A stretch of DNA of 27,008 bases. It comes from a virus. Location: the IMG/VR virus record IMGVR_UViG_3300003691_000040, positions 1 through 27,008 of that record; one strand, written 5' to 3'. Both the position numbers and the translations under genes were made by a program. Under the pieces are notes generated by a model. That model did no database searches and had not been told where the DNA came from. It saw nothing but the letters and a program-made list of their open reading frames with translations. Shown here piece by piece: positions 1-7,212 of the stretch; position 1 is the stretch's first letter; every line of letters begins with the position of its first letter.

Positions 1-845
1 ATGTTTCGATGGCAGAAAAGGAAATACGGAACTTTTTAGATGAAAATGGTATAAAATATATTGCAAACACACGTTCAATAATTAGTCCATTGGAGTTAGA
101 TATATTTATCCCAGAATATAACCTTGCAATTGAATATTGTGGCATATATTGGCATTGTGAATTATTTAAAGATAAAAAATATCATAAAAATAAATATATA
201 TTATGTAAAGATAAAAACATACAATTGTTAACAATATTTGAAGATGAGTGGATAGAAAATAGTAATATCATCAAAACAACAATATTGAATAAATGCAATA
301 AATTGACCAAATCGATATATGCTAGAAAAACTAAAGTTGTAGAAATGTTAGATAAGTCTGTAGTTAATGACTTTTACAATAAAACCCATATACAAGGTCA
401 AGCGAATTCATCGCATGTATTAGGACTATATGATGAAAATATGTCTGTGGTAGCAATCGCATCATTCATCAAAATCAATAATGAAGTATTAATGCTGAAT
501 AGATACTCATCAATCGGTCGAGTAGTAGGAGGGTTATCAAAATTGATAGCACATATTAAAAAAATTACATCATATGAGAAGCTTACAACATTTGCAGATT
601 TACGTTGGAGTGATGGCAATTTATATAATGTTATTGGTTTTAGTGAAGTGTATATTGTCCCTATAGACTATACTTATGTGGTTGGTTACACTCGAAAACA
701 TAAGTTTAACTTTAGGCATGATAGATTAAAAAATAAACTCTCAAATTACAATAAATGCATAACTGAGCATGAAAATTGCTTTAATAATAACATATATAGA
801 ATTTATGATTGCGGTAAAATTAAATTTGAGTTAGACTTAAGGTAA
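1..845 (+). CDS. Homing endonuclease, PD-(D/E)XK (Vsr/Hef-like), 5' partial
   Basis: The frame is open to the left window edge: two codons (V, S) precede the first ATG at 9, so the true start probably lies outside. Residues counted from that ATG show the phage homing-endonuclease core, with ELDIFIP and IEYCGIYWHCE near residues 28-52 and then a FEDEW motif near 77-81. The C-terminal part (HIQG, a GGLSKL segment, FADLRWSDGNLY, then Y-Y and an arginine-rich end) is typical of the same family in T4-like phages. Such enzymes cut alleles that lack the element and so spread it; they are often found beside packaging and replication genes. Here it lies upstream of the terminase genes. The family is clear from motifs. 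The exact clan (Vsr-like versus Hef-like) and the target site are inference. Confidence 0.8.
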   Translation, partial: VSMAEKEIRNFLDENGIKYIANTRSIISPLELDIFIPEYNLAIEYCGIYWHCELFKDKKYHKNKYILCKDKNIQLLTIFEDEWIENSNIIKTTILNKCNKLTKSIYARKTKVVEMLDKSVVNDFYNKTHIQGQANSSHVLGLYDENMSVVAIASFIKINNEVLMLNRYSSIGRVVGGLSKLIAHIKKITSYEKLTTFADLRWSDGNLYNVIGFSEVYIVPIDYTYVVGYTRKHKFNFRHDRLKNKLSNYNKCITEHENCFNNNIYRIYDCGKIKFELDLR

Positions 846-852
846 ACTAAAT

Positions 853-972
853 ATGAAGAATAATAGTGTAAAAAAAGGTGACGTTATAGTTGTATGGTTT
901 TCAAAAAACTATAGAGTCATATGGGGACGACGCATGAAAGACATGAACTTTGAGTGCGAAGAGGAACAATAA
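853..972 (+). CDS. Small hypothetical protein, 39 aa
   Basis: An ATG-to-TAA frame begins 8 bases after the homing endonuclease stop. The protein begins MKNNSVKKGDVIVVWFS and ends with an acidic FECEEEQ. The KKGDVIVVWFS...YRVIWG segment resembles a small beta-barrel edge, but no family is recognised. The ribosome binding site is weak (AAGG about ten bases upstream). It fills most of the space between the endonuclease and the hairpin at 989-1032. It could be non-coding. Confidence 0.4.
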   Translation: MKNNSVKKGDVIVVWFSKNYRVIWGRRMKDMNFECEEEQ

Positions 973-988
973 AACAAACATTTGGAAT

Positions 989-1032
989 CACTCGTTTTTT
1001 AGAGACATAAATATATGTATAGAAAACGAGTG
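989..1032. repeat. 10-bp perfect inverted repeat upstream of terminase paralogue
   Basis: CACTCGTTTT (989-998) and AAAACGAGTG (1023-1032) are exact reverse complements separated by 24 bases. The second arm ends 6 bases before the ATG at 1039. The loop holds CATAAATA, a one-base variant of the T4 late promoter. RNA starting upstream would fold into a hairpin over the translation start region, while RNA starting at the internal promoter would lack the first arm. That regulatory reading is inference. Confidence 0.6.
1006..1013 (+). promoter_or_regulatory. Candidate late promoter (CATAAATA variant)
   Basis: CATAAATA differs from the T4 late consensus TATAAATA at the first base. Transcription would start near 1019, about 20 bases before the ATG of the terminase paralogue. 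The same variant occurs upstream of two other genes (10260, and 22508 on the minus strand). Late packaging genes would be expected to have such a site. Confidence 0.4.
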
Positions 1033-1038
1033 AACTAG

Positions 1039-1731
1039 ATGAAATTATCAAATATGGAAGAATATGTTGAATGCTCTAAGAGTATAGACTACTTTAAAAA
1101 CCGCTACATAATAATAGACCATCCAACCAATGGAACGATGCAATACTGGATAGGTGATATGTATTCCAACCACCTTAATAGATGTGTTTTCAATACACAT
1201 AAATTAATTTTCTCAGCACCTAGACAATCAGGTAAAAGCACCTTATGTTTAATTAAGTTGTTACATGAATTTATTTTTTCAATCAATGCAGATATAATAC
1301 ATATATCACACAAGTACGCATTATCTGATTCAAATATACGTAGATTTTTACGTATGCATGACCATCTTCCAGAGTTTCTTAAGGGTGATATTCATAAGAG
1401 TGGCAGGACGTTAACCAATATCAAGACTGATACAAAATTATCATTTCTTTCAAATAAGGCAACTAATAGAGGTTTAAATATACCTGACCTATTAGTAATT
1501 GATAATGATATGCCATCGATAGAAGTTGATTCAGATTTAGATTTTTATATATTTAACCCAAATACTGAAGTATTCATTACTACGTTATTCCCTAAAACCA
1601 ATGATGATAAATATAAATCATTTGAATATTATCGCTTAAATGTTCAGGATTTGAATAGATATTCGGATGATTACATACAAGAAATGAAAGGTTTAATAGG
1701 ACTTCAAAACTTTAGACAACAATACGGATAA
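1039..1731 (+). CDS. Terminase large-subunit-like protein, ATPase domain only
   Basis: The 230-aa protein can be lined up over its length with the N-terminal ATPase half of the adjacent gp17. Shared points are the HPxxG entry motif (residues 28-32), Walker A APRQSGKST (60-68), an RGLNIPDLLVIDND segment where gp17 has RGLAISLLYCDE, and FITTLFPK where gp17 has IISSTPNG. The protein stops where the gp17 ATPase domain ends, so no RNase H-like nuclease domain is present. The Walker B glutamate that follows the aspartate is replaced by Asn156. It sits 2 bases upstream of gp17, where T4 has the small terminase gp16. It may be a regulatory or hetero-oligomeric partner of the packaging motor; a decayed duplicate is less likely because the frame is intact and Walker A is kept. 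Homology is visible; the role is inference. Confidence 0.7.
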   Translation: MKLSNMEEYVECSKSIDYFKNRYIIIDHPTNGTMQYWIGDMYSNHLNRCVFNTHKLIFSAPRQSGKSTLCLIKLLHEFIFSINADIIHISHKYALSDSNIRRFLRMHDHLPEFLKGDIHKSGRTLTNIKTDTKLSFLSNKATNRGLNIPDLLVIDNDMPSIEVDSDLDFYIFNPNTEVFITTLFPKTNDDKYKSFEYYRLNVQDLNRYSDDYIQEMKGLIGLQNFRQQYG

Positions 1732-1733
1732 TT

Positions 1734-3266
1734 ATGTCAAGAAAAAACCCACGATTAAAGTCTGCTCATACAGTAGATGAATTAACCCCCGAACAAATCT
1801 TAGAATATAAGAAATGCATTAACGACCCTGTGTATTTTATGTGCAACTATGTATATATTAAGCATCCAATGCATGGACAGATATTATTTGGAATGTACGG
1901 TTATCAGAAAGACTTAGTTAAGCTATACACTGAAAATAGGTATAGTATCGTATTAAGTGCCAGACAAACAGGTAAAACTGAAACAACGTGTGCATACTTG
2001 TTATGGTTTGCTATATTTCACTTTGATAAAATGATTGTTGTTGCATCTAATAAATCATCCAATGCTATGGAAATTATTGGTAAGATTAGATATGCATATG
2101 AAGAGTTACCAATATGGTTAAAGCCCGGAATAAATGAAGATTCTTGGAATAAACATGAATTAGCATTTGAAAACAAGTCCAGAATTGTATCACAAACAAC
2201 ATCATCGGATACTGGTCGTGGTTTAGCTATTTCATTATTGTACTGCGATGAACTCGCATTTGTGAAAAATCATCTCCAATTCGAATTTTGGTCATCCATT
2301 CTACCGACACTATCTACCGGTGGTGCGTGTATAATTTCATCAACTCCAAATGGCAGTGTTGATTTATTTTCAAAATTGTGGCATCAGCAGTTGACAGGTA
2401 AGGGTGAATTTGCGGGCATTTACGTTCCATGGGATGCACCACCTAATCGTGATGAAAAGTTTAAGCAGAACAAGATAGATACATTAGGGTTACGTAAATG
2501 GAAACAAGAGTACGAATGTATATTTTTGTCATCAGATGGAACATTAATTGATTCGGAATTTATTAAAGAATATGAAAAACGTTTAGATGATGTAAGGATT
2601 GAATTTGAAAAAGATGGAGTACCATTTTGGAAACAAATTCATGCTGAAAAAACATATATCATAGGGTGCGACCCTGCAACTGGAGATGGTGAAGATTCCT
2701 CTGTGATTCATGTATTTGAATTTCCATCTATGGAACAAGTTATGGAGTTTAGAGATGATACCATCAGTTCTAATTTTTTATATCAGAAACTAAAAACTGT
2801 TGTTAATTTCTTTTTCTGTTATGCGGGTGAAGTGTATTGGTCATTCGAGAAGAATGGTATCGGTGAAGGATTAGTTGCACTATATGAGAATGATGAATTT
2901 CCACCAGAAGGAACATTAGTTAGTGAACCAATGAAAAGTAGAGTGGGATTAACGACATCGAATGCAAGTAAAATTAAAGCATGTTTCAAATTTAAGGATA
3001 TGTTGGAATCAGGACAGATAACAATTAATTCAGCAGTGTTTATACGTGAGATTATGAGTTATACTCGCCAAGGACAGACATATAAGGCGCAGACTGGTGC
3101 GACAGATGATTGTGTCGCGGCATTTATTGTCATTTTACGTATACTAGAAGAAATGGCAGAATATGATGACAACGTTTATATGAAACTTTATGGATTCCAA
3201 GATGAGAAAAAATGGGAACCGGATGAAAACGACATCGATGAAAACCCATTACCGTTCTACTTGTGA
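1734..3266 (+). CDS. 17: Terminase large subunit gp17 (packaging ATPase/nuclease)
   Basis: This is the motor that drives DNA into proheads and cuts the concatemer. The ATPase domain shows Walker A SARQTGKT (75-82), Walker B LLYCDE (168-173, catalytic Glu173) and coupling motif SSTPNGS (202-208). The RNase H-like nuclease domain has its acidic residues at Asp313 (IIGCDPATGDGED), Glu372 (SFEKNG) and Asp458/459 (TGATDDCVAAF). At 510 aa it is somewhat shorter than T4 gp17 (about 610 aa), mostly from shorter termini. It begins 2 bases after the ATPase-only paralogue, so the two are probably co-transcribed. No recognisable gp16 small subunit is in the window. Confidence 0.95.
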   Translation: MSRKNPRLKSAHTVDELTPEQILEYKKCINDPVYFMCNYVYIKHPMHGQILFGMYGYQKDLVKLYTENRYSIVLSARQTGKTETTCAYLLWFAIFHFDKMIVVASNKSSNAMEIIGKIRYAYEELPIWLKPGINEDSWNKHELAFENKSRIVSQTTSSDTGRGLAISLLYCDELAFVKNHLQFEFWSSILPTLSTGGACIISSTPNGSVDLFSKLWHQQLTGKGEFAGIYVPWDAPPNRDEKFKQNKIDTLGLRKWKQEYECIFLSSDGTLIDSEFIKEYEKRLDDVRIEFEKDGVPFWKQIHAEKTYIIGCDPATGDGEDSSVIHVFEFPSMEQVMEFRDDTISSNFLYQKLKTVVNFFFCYAGEVYWSFEKNGIGEGLVALYENDEFPPEGTLVSEPMKSRVGLTTSNASKIKACFKFKDMLESGQITINSAVFIREIMSYTRQGQTYKAQTGATDDCVAAFIVILRILEEMAEYDDNVYMKLYGFQDEKKWEPDENDIDENPLPFYL

Positions 3267-3308
3267 TAAATACTATTAATAAATGAAAAAAATGGATTAT
3301 AATAAATT

Positions 3309-3824
3309 ATGTGCAACGTAACAATGATACTAGAAGAACCTTTGTCTGCACTATTGGCAAAGACAACTGATAATTTCGGCAATGATCGCGCATTTAATGG
3401 TGGTAAAGTTCGAGTTGATAAATTTGAAGTCGTTCCTGCTGTTAATAATAGGCAGATACAATTCAAATTTACTACTAAGACAACTGGTGAAGCATATGAA
3501 ACTATGTTAGTATTTGATGATGTTGAATATGTTACTGAACCGACTGAGACATCTGTCACTGTTAAAGCAGTTGATGGTAGTGATTATCATGTTGAACCAT
3601 TGGCACATGACAAGTCGGATGTGAGAGTTAGATGTACTTGTTTAGACTTTTATTATCGCTTCGCATCCCACAATAAAACAAGTAATAGCTTACATGGTGA
3701 TGCACCACCACCGTATGTGAAAAAGACAAACCGTGCACCCGTAAACCCGAATAAAGTGTCAGGAAACTGCAAACACATATTAGCTGCGGTAGATTATATC
3801 GGAAATCTTAATTTAATTAACTAA
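3309..3824 (+). CDS. Hypothetical protein with SWIM-like zinc motif
   Basis: The protein has 171 aa. The N-terminal 100 residues look beta-rich and match no family I recognise. The C-terminal part has Cys109-x-Cys111 and, 42 residues later, Cys154-x-His156 (VRCTC and GNCKHILAA). This is the CxC...CxH layout of SWIM zinc-binding domains, which bind DNA or protein partners. A proline-rich loop (DAPPPYV) lies between the halves. A start at 3324 (MILEEPLS) is possible instead. Its place between gp17 and gp32 would suit a virion or DNA-linked role, but that is inference. Confidence 0.6.
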   Translation: MCNVTMILEEPLSALLAKTTDNFGNDRAFNGGKVRVDKFEVVPAVNNRQIQFKFTTKTTGEAYETMLVFDDVEYVTEPTETSVTVKAVDGSDYHVEPLAHDKSDVRVRCTCLDFYYRFASHNKTSNSLHGDAPPPYVKKTNRAPVNPNKVSGNCKHILAAVDYIGNLNLIN

Positions 3825-3836
3825 TTATTCATATAA

Positions 3837-3868
3837 ACCCTTGATAATTATAAGCAACCTCATAAACT
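3837..3868 (+). promoter_or_regulatory. Candidate early/middle promoter, repeated at gp44
   Basis: The 22 bases at 3837-3858 recur exactly at 11970-11991, upstream of gp44. They contain TTGATA (3841-3846), one base from the sigma70 -35 consensus. After a 16-base spacer comes TAAACT (3863-3868), a weaker -10. The gp44 copy has a better -10 (TACAAT) at the same spacing. The shared block runs past the -35 box (ATTATAAGCAAC), so a regulator may also bind there. Confidence 0.5.
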
Positions 3869-3890
3869 AGGTAACAAGTATTTAAAAACG

Positions 3891-3898
3891 TATAAATA
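3891..3898 (+). promoter_or_regulatory. T4-type late promoter upstream of gp32
   Basis: An exact TATAAATA, the sequence read by T4 gp55-type sigma with gp33 and the gp45 clamp. Transcription would start near 3904 and the RNA would carry the whole decamer array before gp32. T4 gene 32 also has early, middle and late transcripts. Confidence 0.6.
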
Positions 3899-3920
3899 GA
3901 TATGTATTATTTATTTAATG

Positions 3921-4001
3921 TAAATAGAAATACTTAGAAATTAATAGAAATTAATAGAAATTAATAGAAATAAATAGAAATAACTTAGAAATTAGGAGAA
4001 A
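3921..4001 (+). repeat. Decamer tandem array in the gp32 leader (putative autogenous operator)
   Basis: Eight consecutive units of about 10 bases share the form TWAWTAGAAA: TAAATAGAAA, TACTTAGAAA, TTAATAGAAA three times, TAAATAGAAA, an 11-base TAACTTAGAAA, and TTAGGAGAAA. The last unit supplies the ribosome binding site (AGGAG) for the GTG start at 4007. In T4, gp32 represses its own translation by binding cooperatively along an A/U-rich unstructured leader. This array has the right place and composition for the same role; the function is inference, the repeat is direct. Confidence 0.75.
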
Positions 4002-4006
4002 ATATA

Positions 4007-4966
4007 GTGAGTAAAAAACCAACTTTAGCTGAATTAAAAAACAGATGGAAACAGGAAGAATCGGGTGAGAAAAAAAGTTACGGTAATTATGGTAACATTT
4101 ATCCATTCTGGCAGATGAAAGATAACGACAGATCGATTGTTCGAATCTTACCAGATGCAAATGAAGAAAATATCAACATGTTCTTTGTTGAAAAATTAAC
4201 ACATACTTTACCAATAAATGGGCAGAATCAAAATATTGCATGTCCGTCTATGCATGACGACGAATGCCCTATTTGTAACTTGTCACGCAAGTTTTACAAA
4301 GAAGGTGACAAAGAAAGTGGTAAACATTATTACCGTAGAAAAACCAGTATGGTGCGATTACTTGTGATTGATGACCCATTACCCGCAGGTGATGATGGTG
4401 AAACATACGAAGGTAAGGTATTAAATAGTCAATTCAGTTATCAATTGATGGAAAAAATTAAAATATCAGTAGTGAATGATTGGGACGATGATGACCCATA
4501 CCCATGGGATTTAAAAGATGGAACTAATTTCATAATTGGAAAAACCAAAAATGGTGACTATTCTAAATATGATTTAGCATCAGGGTTTGAAAGAAAATCA
4601 TCAAGCATACCTAAGAAATTAGCTAAAAGCATCGAATTGATCGACTTATCAACTTTACTGCCTGAATGTAAAGAGTTCGTAGAGTTAGAAGGAATGTTAC
4701 AAGCATCAATCAGTGGTGACGACTATGATTATGGTAACAAAAAAAATGACGATTCATCCGATGATAGCAGTGATTCTAAAAAGGATTATAAAGAAGACAA
4801 GAAAGCCGCAAAAAAAGCTAAGAAAGCTGCAAAAAAAGCTGCTAAAGAAGCCGAGAAAAACGCATCTAAGAAAGCTGATACCGTCGTTGAATCTAACGAT
4901 GGCGACGATGAAGAAGAAGATGATGACTATGATGATATTTTGAAGCAAATTCAGAATAGAGACTAA
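4007..4966 (+). CDS. 32: Single-stranded DNA-binding protein gp32
   Basis: gp32 coats single-stranded DNA during replication, recombination and repair, and regulates its own mRNA. The start is GTG, fixed by the AGGAG just upstream. The N-terminal basic segment is followed by the OB-fold core. The zinc site is Cys79-x3-His83-x3-Cys87-x2-Cys90, in CPSMHDDECPIC, followed by a KHYYRRKT DNA-contact segment. The end is the acidic gp32 tail (DGDDEEEDDDYDD, about 298-310) that recruits partner proteins. Unusually, a Lys/Ala-rich stretch (about 264-285, of the form KKAAKKAKKAAKKAA) separates core and tail. Length (319 aa) is close to T4 gp32 (301 aa). Confidence 0.93.
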   Translation: MSKKPTLAELKNRWKQEESGEKKSYGNYGNIYPFWQMKDNDRSIVRILPDANEENINMFFVEKLTHTLPINGQNQNIACPSMHDDECPICNLSRKFYKEGDKESGKHYYRRKTSMVRLLVIDDPLPAGDDGETYEGKVLNSQFSYQLMEKIKISVVNDWDDDDPYPWDLKDGTNFIIGKTKNGDYSKYDLASGFERKSSSIPKKLAKSIELIDLSTLLPECKEFVELEGMLQASISGDDYDYGNKKNDDSSDDSSDSKKDYKEDKKAAKKAKKAAKKAAKEAEKNASKKADTVVESNDGDDEEEDDDYDDILKQIQNRD

Positions 4967-4988
4967 TAGAATATTCATTAACGTAATC

Positions 4989-5030
4989 ACAATTGGTCAA
5001 GTTAGCTTGACCAATTGTTTCTTATAATTT
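4989..5030 (+). terminator. Rho-independent terminator after gp32
   Basis: CAATTGGTCAAG (4990-5001) and CTTGACCAATTG (5006-5017) form a perfect 12-bp stem with a TTAG loop; one more A-T pair extends it. A T-rich run (TTTCTTATAATTT) follows. It isolates gp32 from uvsX. It is the clearest terminator in the window and nearly symmetric, but the T-run only suits plus-strand transcription. Confidence 0.85.
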
Positions 5031-5042
5031 AGTGAGGACGAT

Positions 5043-6113
5043 ATGAGCTATTTTAAAAAATTAAACAAAAAAACAGAAAAGAAGGGCGATGTGTCTAGAA
5101 ATTCGAGTGCACCAAACTTTTGGGTAAGTTTTGGAAATTACTGTGTAAATAAGGTAATGTCTGGAAGCTTCAATCGAGGTATTGGCGGTGGTCGATTAAC
5201 ACAGTTAGCCGGTCCATCTGGTGCAGGTAAGTCATTTGTGGCAGGAAACATTGCTAAAGCAGCCCAAGGACAGGATATAGGTGTTGTGGTCATTGATAGT
5301 GAGAATGCACTGGATGATGATTTCATGTCTAAAATTGGTATTGATATCGATAATGAATATTATGAATATTTTGGACTAAATTCAATTAAACGTTGTATTG
5401 AAACTGTCTCAGATTTTATACGTGAGTATAAAGAAATAAAAGAAAAGAACCCAAGTTTTCCACCATTCATAATAATCATTGATTCATTGGATATGTTGAG
5501 AACGGATACGGAAGAAAAGAATTGGGATGGTGGTGTAATTAAAGGTGACATGGGTCAACAGGCAAAACAATTGAAAAAAATGTTAACTGCTTTTGTTCAT
5601 GACATTAAGAACACCGATATTGCGATTGTATGTACTAAGCAGGTATATCAAGAACAAGATTCTATTAAAGCTATGCGTAATCCATGGGTCATAACTGAAT
5701 CATTGAAGTTTGCATTCTCGCAAATATTGTTAGTAACAAAGTTACAATTAAAGGACAAAGTTACAAACAAATTTGAAGGTATAATGTTAAAAGCAATGGG
5801 TCATAAGACTCGATTTACCAAACCGTTCCAACAATGTGTGATTGAAGTTCCATACGATACTGGAATGGACAAGTTTAATGGATTATTGAATGCAGCCGTT
5901 GCTATGGGTGTTGTTGAACAAAATGGCTCATGGTATTCATATAATGGAACTAAATTCCAACGTAAAAAGTTTTCAAACTATCAAGATGATGTTTTAGAAT
6001 CATTAATTGAATTAGATACCCAAATCCTTAATGTTGATATTGATGCAGAAGAAGATATGGATAATGAAAAACAAGCTGATAAAAATAAATCACGCAAAAC
6101 AAAAGGGTCGTAA
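5043..6113 (+). CDS. uvsX: UvsX, RecA-like recombinase
   Basis: Strand-exchange protein of T4-type recombination-dependent replication. Walker A is GPSGAGKS (57-64). The strand after it, VVVIDSENALDDDF (81-94), carries the catalytic glutamate region, and Walker B is FIIIIDSLDML (141-151). A DNA-binding region with GGVIKGDMGQQAKQLKK follows. The C-terminus is charged and ends in a lysine-rich tail. Length 356 aa against 391 in T4. Ribosome binding site GTGAGG precedes the ATG. The stop overlaps the next start by one base, so this heads a recombination operon. Confidence 0.93.
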   Translation: MSYFKKLNKKTEKKGDVSRNSSAPNFWVSFGNYCVNKVMSGSFNRGIGGGRLTQLAGPSGAGKSFVAGNIAKAAQGQDIGVVVIDSENALDDDFMSKIGIDIDNEYYEYFGLNSIKRCIETVSDFIREYKEIKEKNPSFPPFIIIIDSLDMLRTDTEEKNWDGGVIKGDMGQQAKQLKKMLTAFVHDIKNTDIAIVCTKQVYQEQDSIKAMRNPWVITESLKFAFSQILLVTKLQLKDKVTNKFEGIMLKAMGHKTRFTKPFQQCVIEVPYDTGMDKFNGLLNAAVAMGVVEQNGSWYSYNGTKFQRKKFSNYQDDVLESLIELDTQILNVDIDAEEDMDNEKQADKNKSRKTKGS

Positions 6114-6745
6114 TGTTTATGGTTGAATCACTGTATGAAATGATAGATGGCAGGGAAGTCGAATATCAAAATAGAACAAAGGAAATATTGAATAAATATA
6201 GCGATAAGTTAACTCGTGCATTTGCGTTTGTTGTTAATGCAGATAGAAATGTACAGTGGGAACAGTTTGAACGTTATAGTGACATAAGTAATTTAGTTTA
6301 TGTTATAGGCAAGATGTCGTGTGAAAAAGATGATATCATTAACACACCAGATGGTGCTAAACGAGTCACTGTGGACAATTATACGTCAAACGTAAGAATG
6401 GTTGTAACTATTGATAGCCTAGAATCGAAAGAACCTCTGGAACTATATCAAGAGATTAAAACATTACAAACATATGAAAGACTGTTAACACCGACTGAAT
6501 CATACAGATTATTTAATGACCCCGATTTCTATGGCACATTAGACTCTAGTAAGTTCAGACCATACCGTGATAAAATCAAGTCAATTGAAGATTTTAATCA
6601 AGTTGAAACTGATATTGATATTAACGAAAAACAACTTAGTCAGGATATTGTTAGTGAGGATTTTAATTATGACTCACTAACACCAGACCAACGTAAAAAA
6701 GCGTTACTATTTAAAATAGTTCCAAAAATTGGGGAAATAAATTGA
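6113..6745 (+). CDS. Conserved-type hypothetical protein in the uvsXYW operon
   Basis: A 210-aa soluble protein starting in the overlap TAATG with the uvsX stop; a second ATG lies at 6119. The N-terminal half is mixed alpha/beta (LTRAFAFVVNADRNVQWEQFERYSD region), the middle is acidic, and the C-terminus ends with LTPDQRKKALLFKIVPKIG. I recognise no family. The gene is translationally linked on both sides (uvsX and uvsY-like), which suggests a part in recombination or recombination-dependent replication. That is inference from position only. Confidence 0.75.
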   Translation: MFMVESLYEMIDGREVEYQNRTKEILNKYSDKLTRAFAFVVNADRNVQWEQFERYSDISNLVYVIGKMSCEKDDIINTPDGAKRVTVDNYTSNVRMVVTIDSLESKEPLELYQEIKTLQTYERLLTPTESYRLFNDPDFYGTLDSSKFRPYRDKIKSIEDFNQVETDIDINEKQLSQDIVSEDFNYDSLTPDQRKKALLFKIVPKIGEIN

Positions 6746-7212
6746 TTAATTTTGACCAACTAAATGATGATTTGTCAAACGTTAAGAAAATTCTTAAACC
6801 CATTGTCAAAGAAATCAAAAATGCAAAAGATGACATATCTTTAGATAAGAAAAATATATCGGTGGCTATTGTGCAACAGGCATCATTAGTTGCATACTAT
6901 GATGAAATTAAATCCGAATTAAAGCATTTAATGGATTATAGTGAAATATTGATAAAGCGTAAGAAAGGTATAATATATAAAGAAATATTGAACAATATGG
7001 CAAAAAGTTTAACTGATAGAGCATTGGATAAGTTAGTTGAAGCTGATGATGCATATTTAGATGTATATAGACAATATCTTGATATTAAAGAACTTTATGA
7101 TAAGACGAGTGGTGTTGTAAGTGCGTTGACCCAACGTTCATACTCTTTAAATAACTTAGTTAAAATTTACGAAAATGAATTACAAAATATAACAGTATAT
7201 GAAAACGCATAA
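6742..7212 (+). CDS. uvsY: UvsY-like recombination mediator
   Basis: A 156-aa, almost wholly helical protein. The start is TTG at 6742 in a TTGA overlap with the upstream stop, with GGGGAA before it. From about residue 45 it follows the pattern of T4 UvsY. A Y-rich helix precedes a basic segment (LIKRKKGIIYKEIL). Then comes a LVEADDAYLDVYRQYLDI helix matching the T4 LSADKDVLKVDTSLQYW region, and a final helix with an arginine (LTQRSYSLNNLVKI) matching the T4 AIKSRGFAIKHI region. UvsY loads UvsX onto gp32-coated DNA. The place between uvsX and uvsW supports the call, since T4 also pairs uvsY with uvsW. Sequence identity is low, so this is a pattern-plus-context assignment. Confidence 0.6.
   Translation: MINFDQLNDDLSNVKKILKPIVKEIKNAKDDISLDKKNISVAIVQQASLVAYYDEIKSELKHLMDYSEILIKRKKGIIYKEILNNMAKSLTDRALDKLVEADDAYLDVYRQYLDIKELYDKTSGVVSALTQRSYSLNNLVKIYENELQNITVYENA

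Noticed and set aside
3921-4001. Decamer repeats as a CRISPR array or iteron origin
   Set aside because: Units are contiguous without spacers and end in the ribosome binding site, which fits an mRNA leader better than an array or origin.
4713-4943. Lys/Met-rich plus-strand frame inside gp32
   Set aside because: Shadow of the gp32 Lys/Ala linker and acidic tail in another frame; no ribosome site and low-complexity composition.
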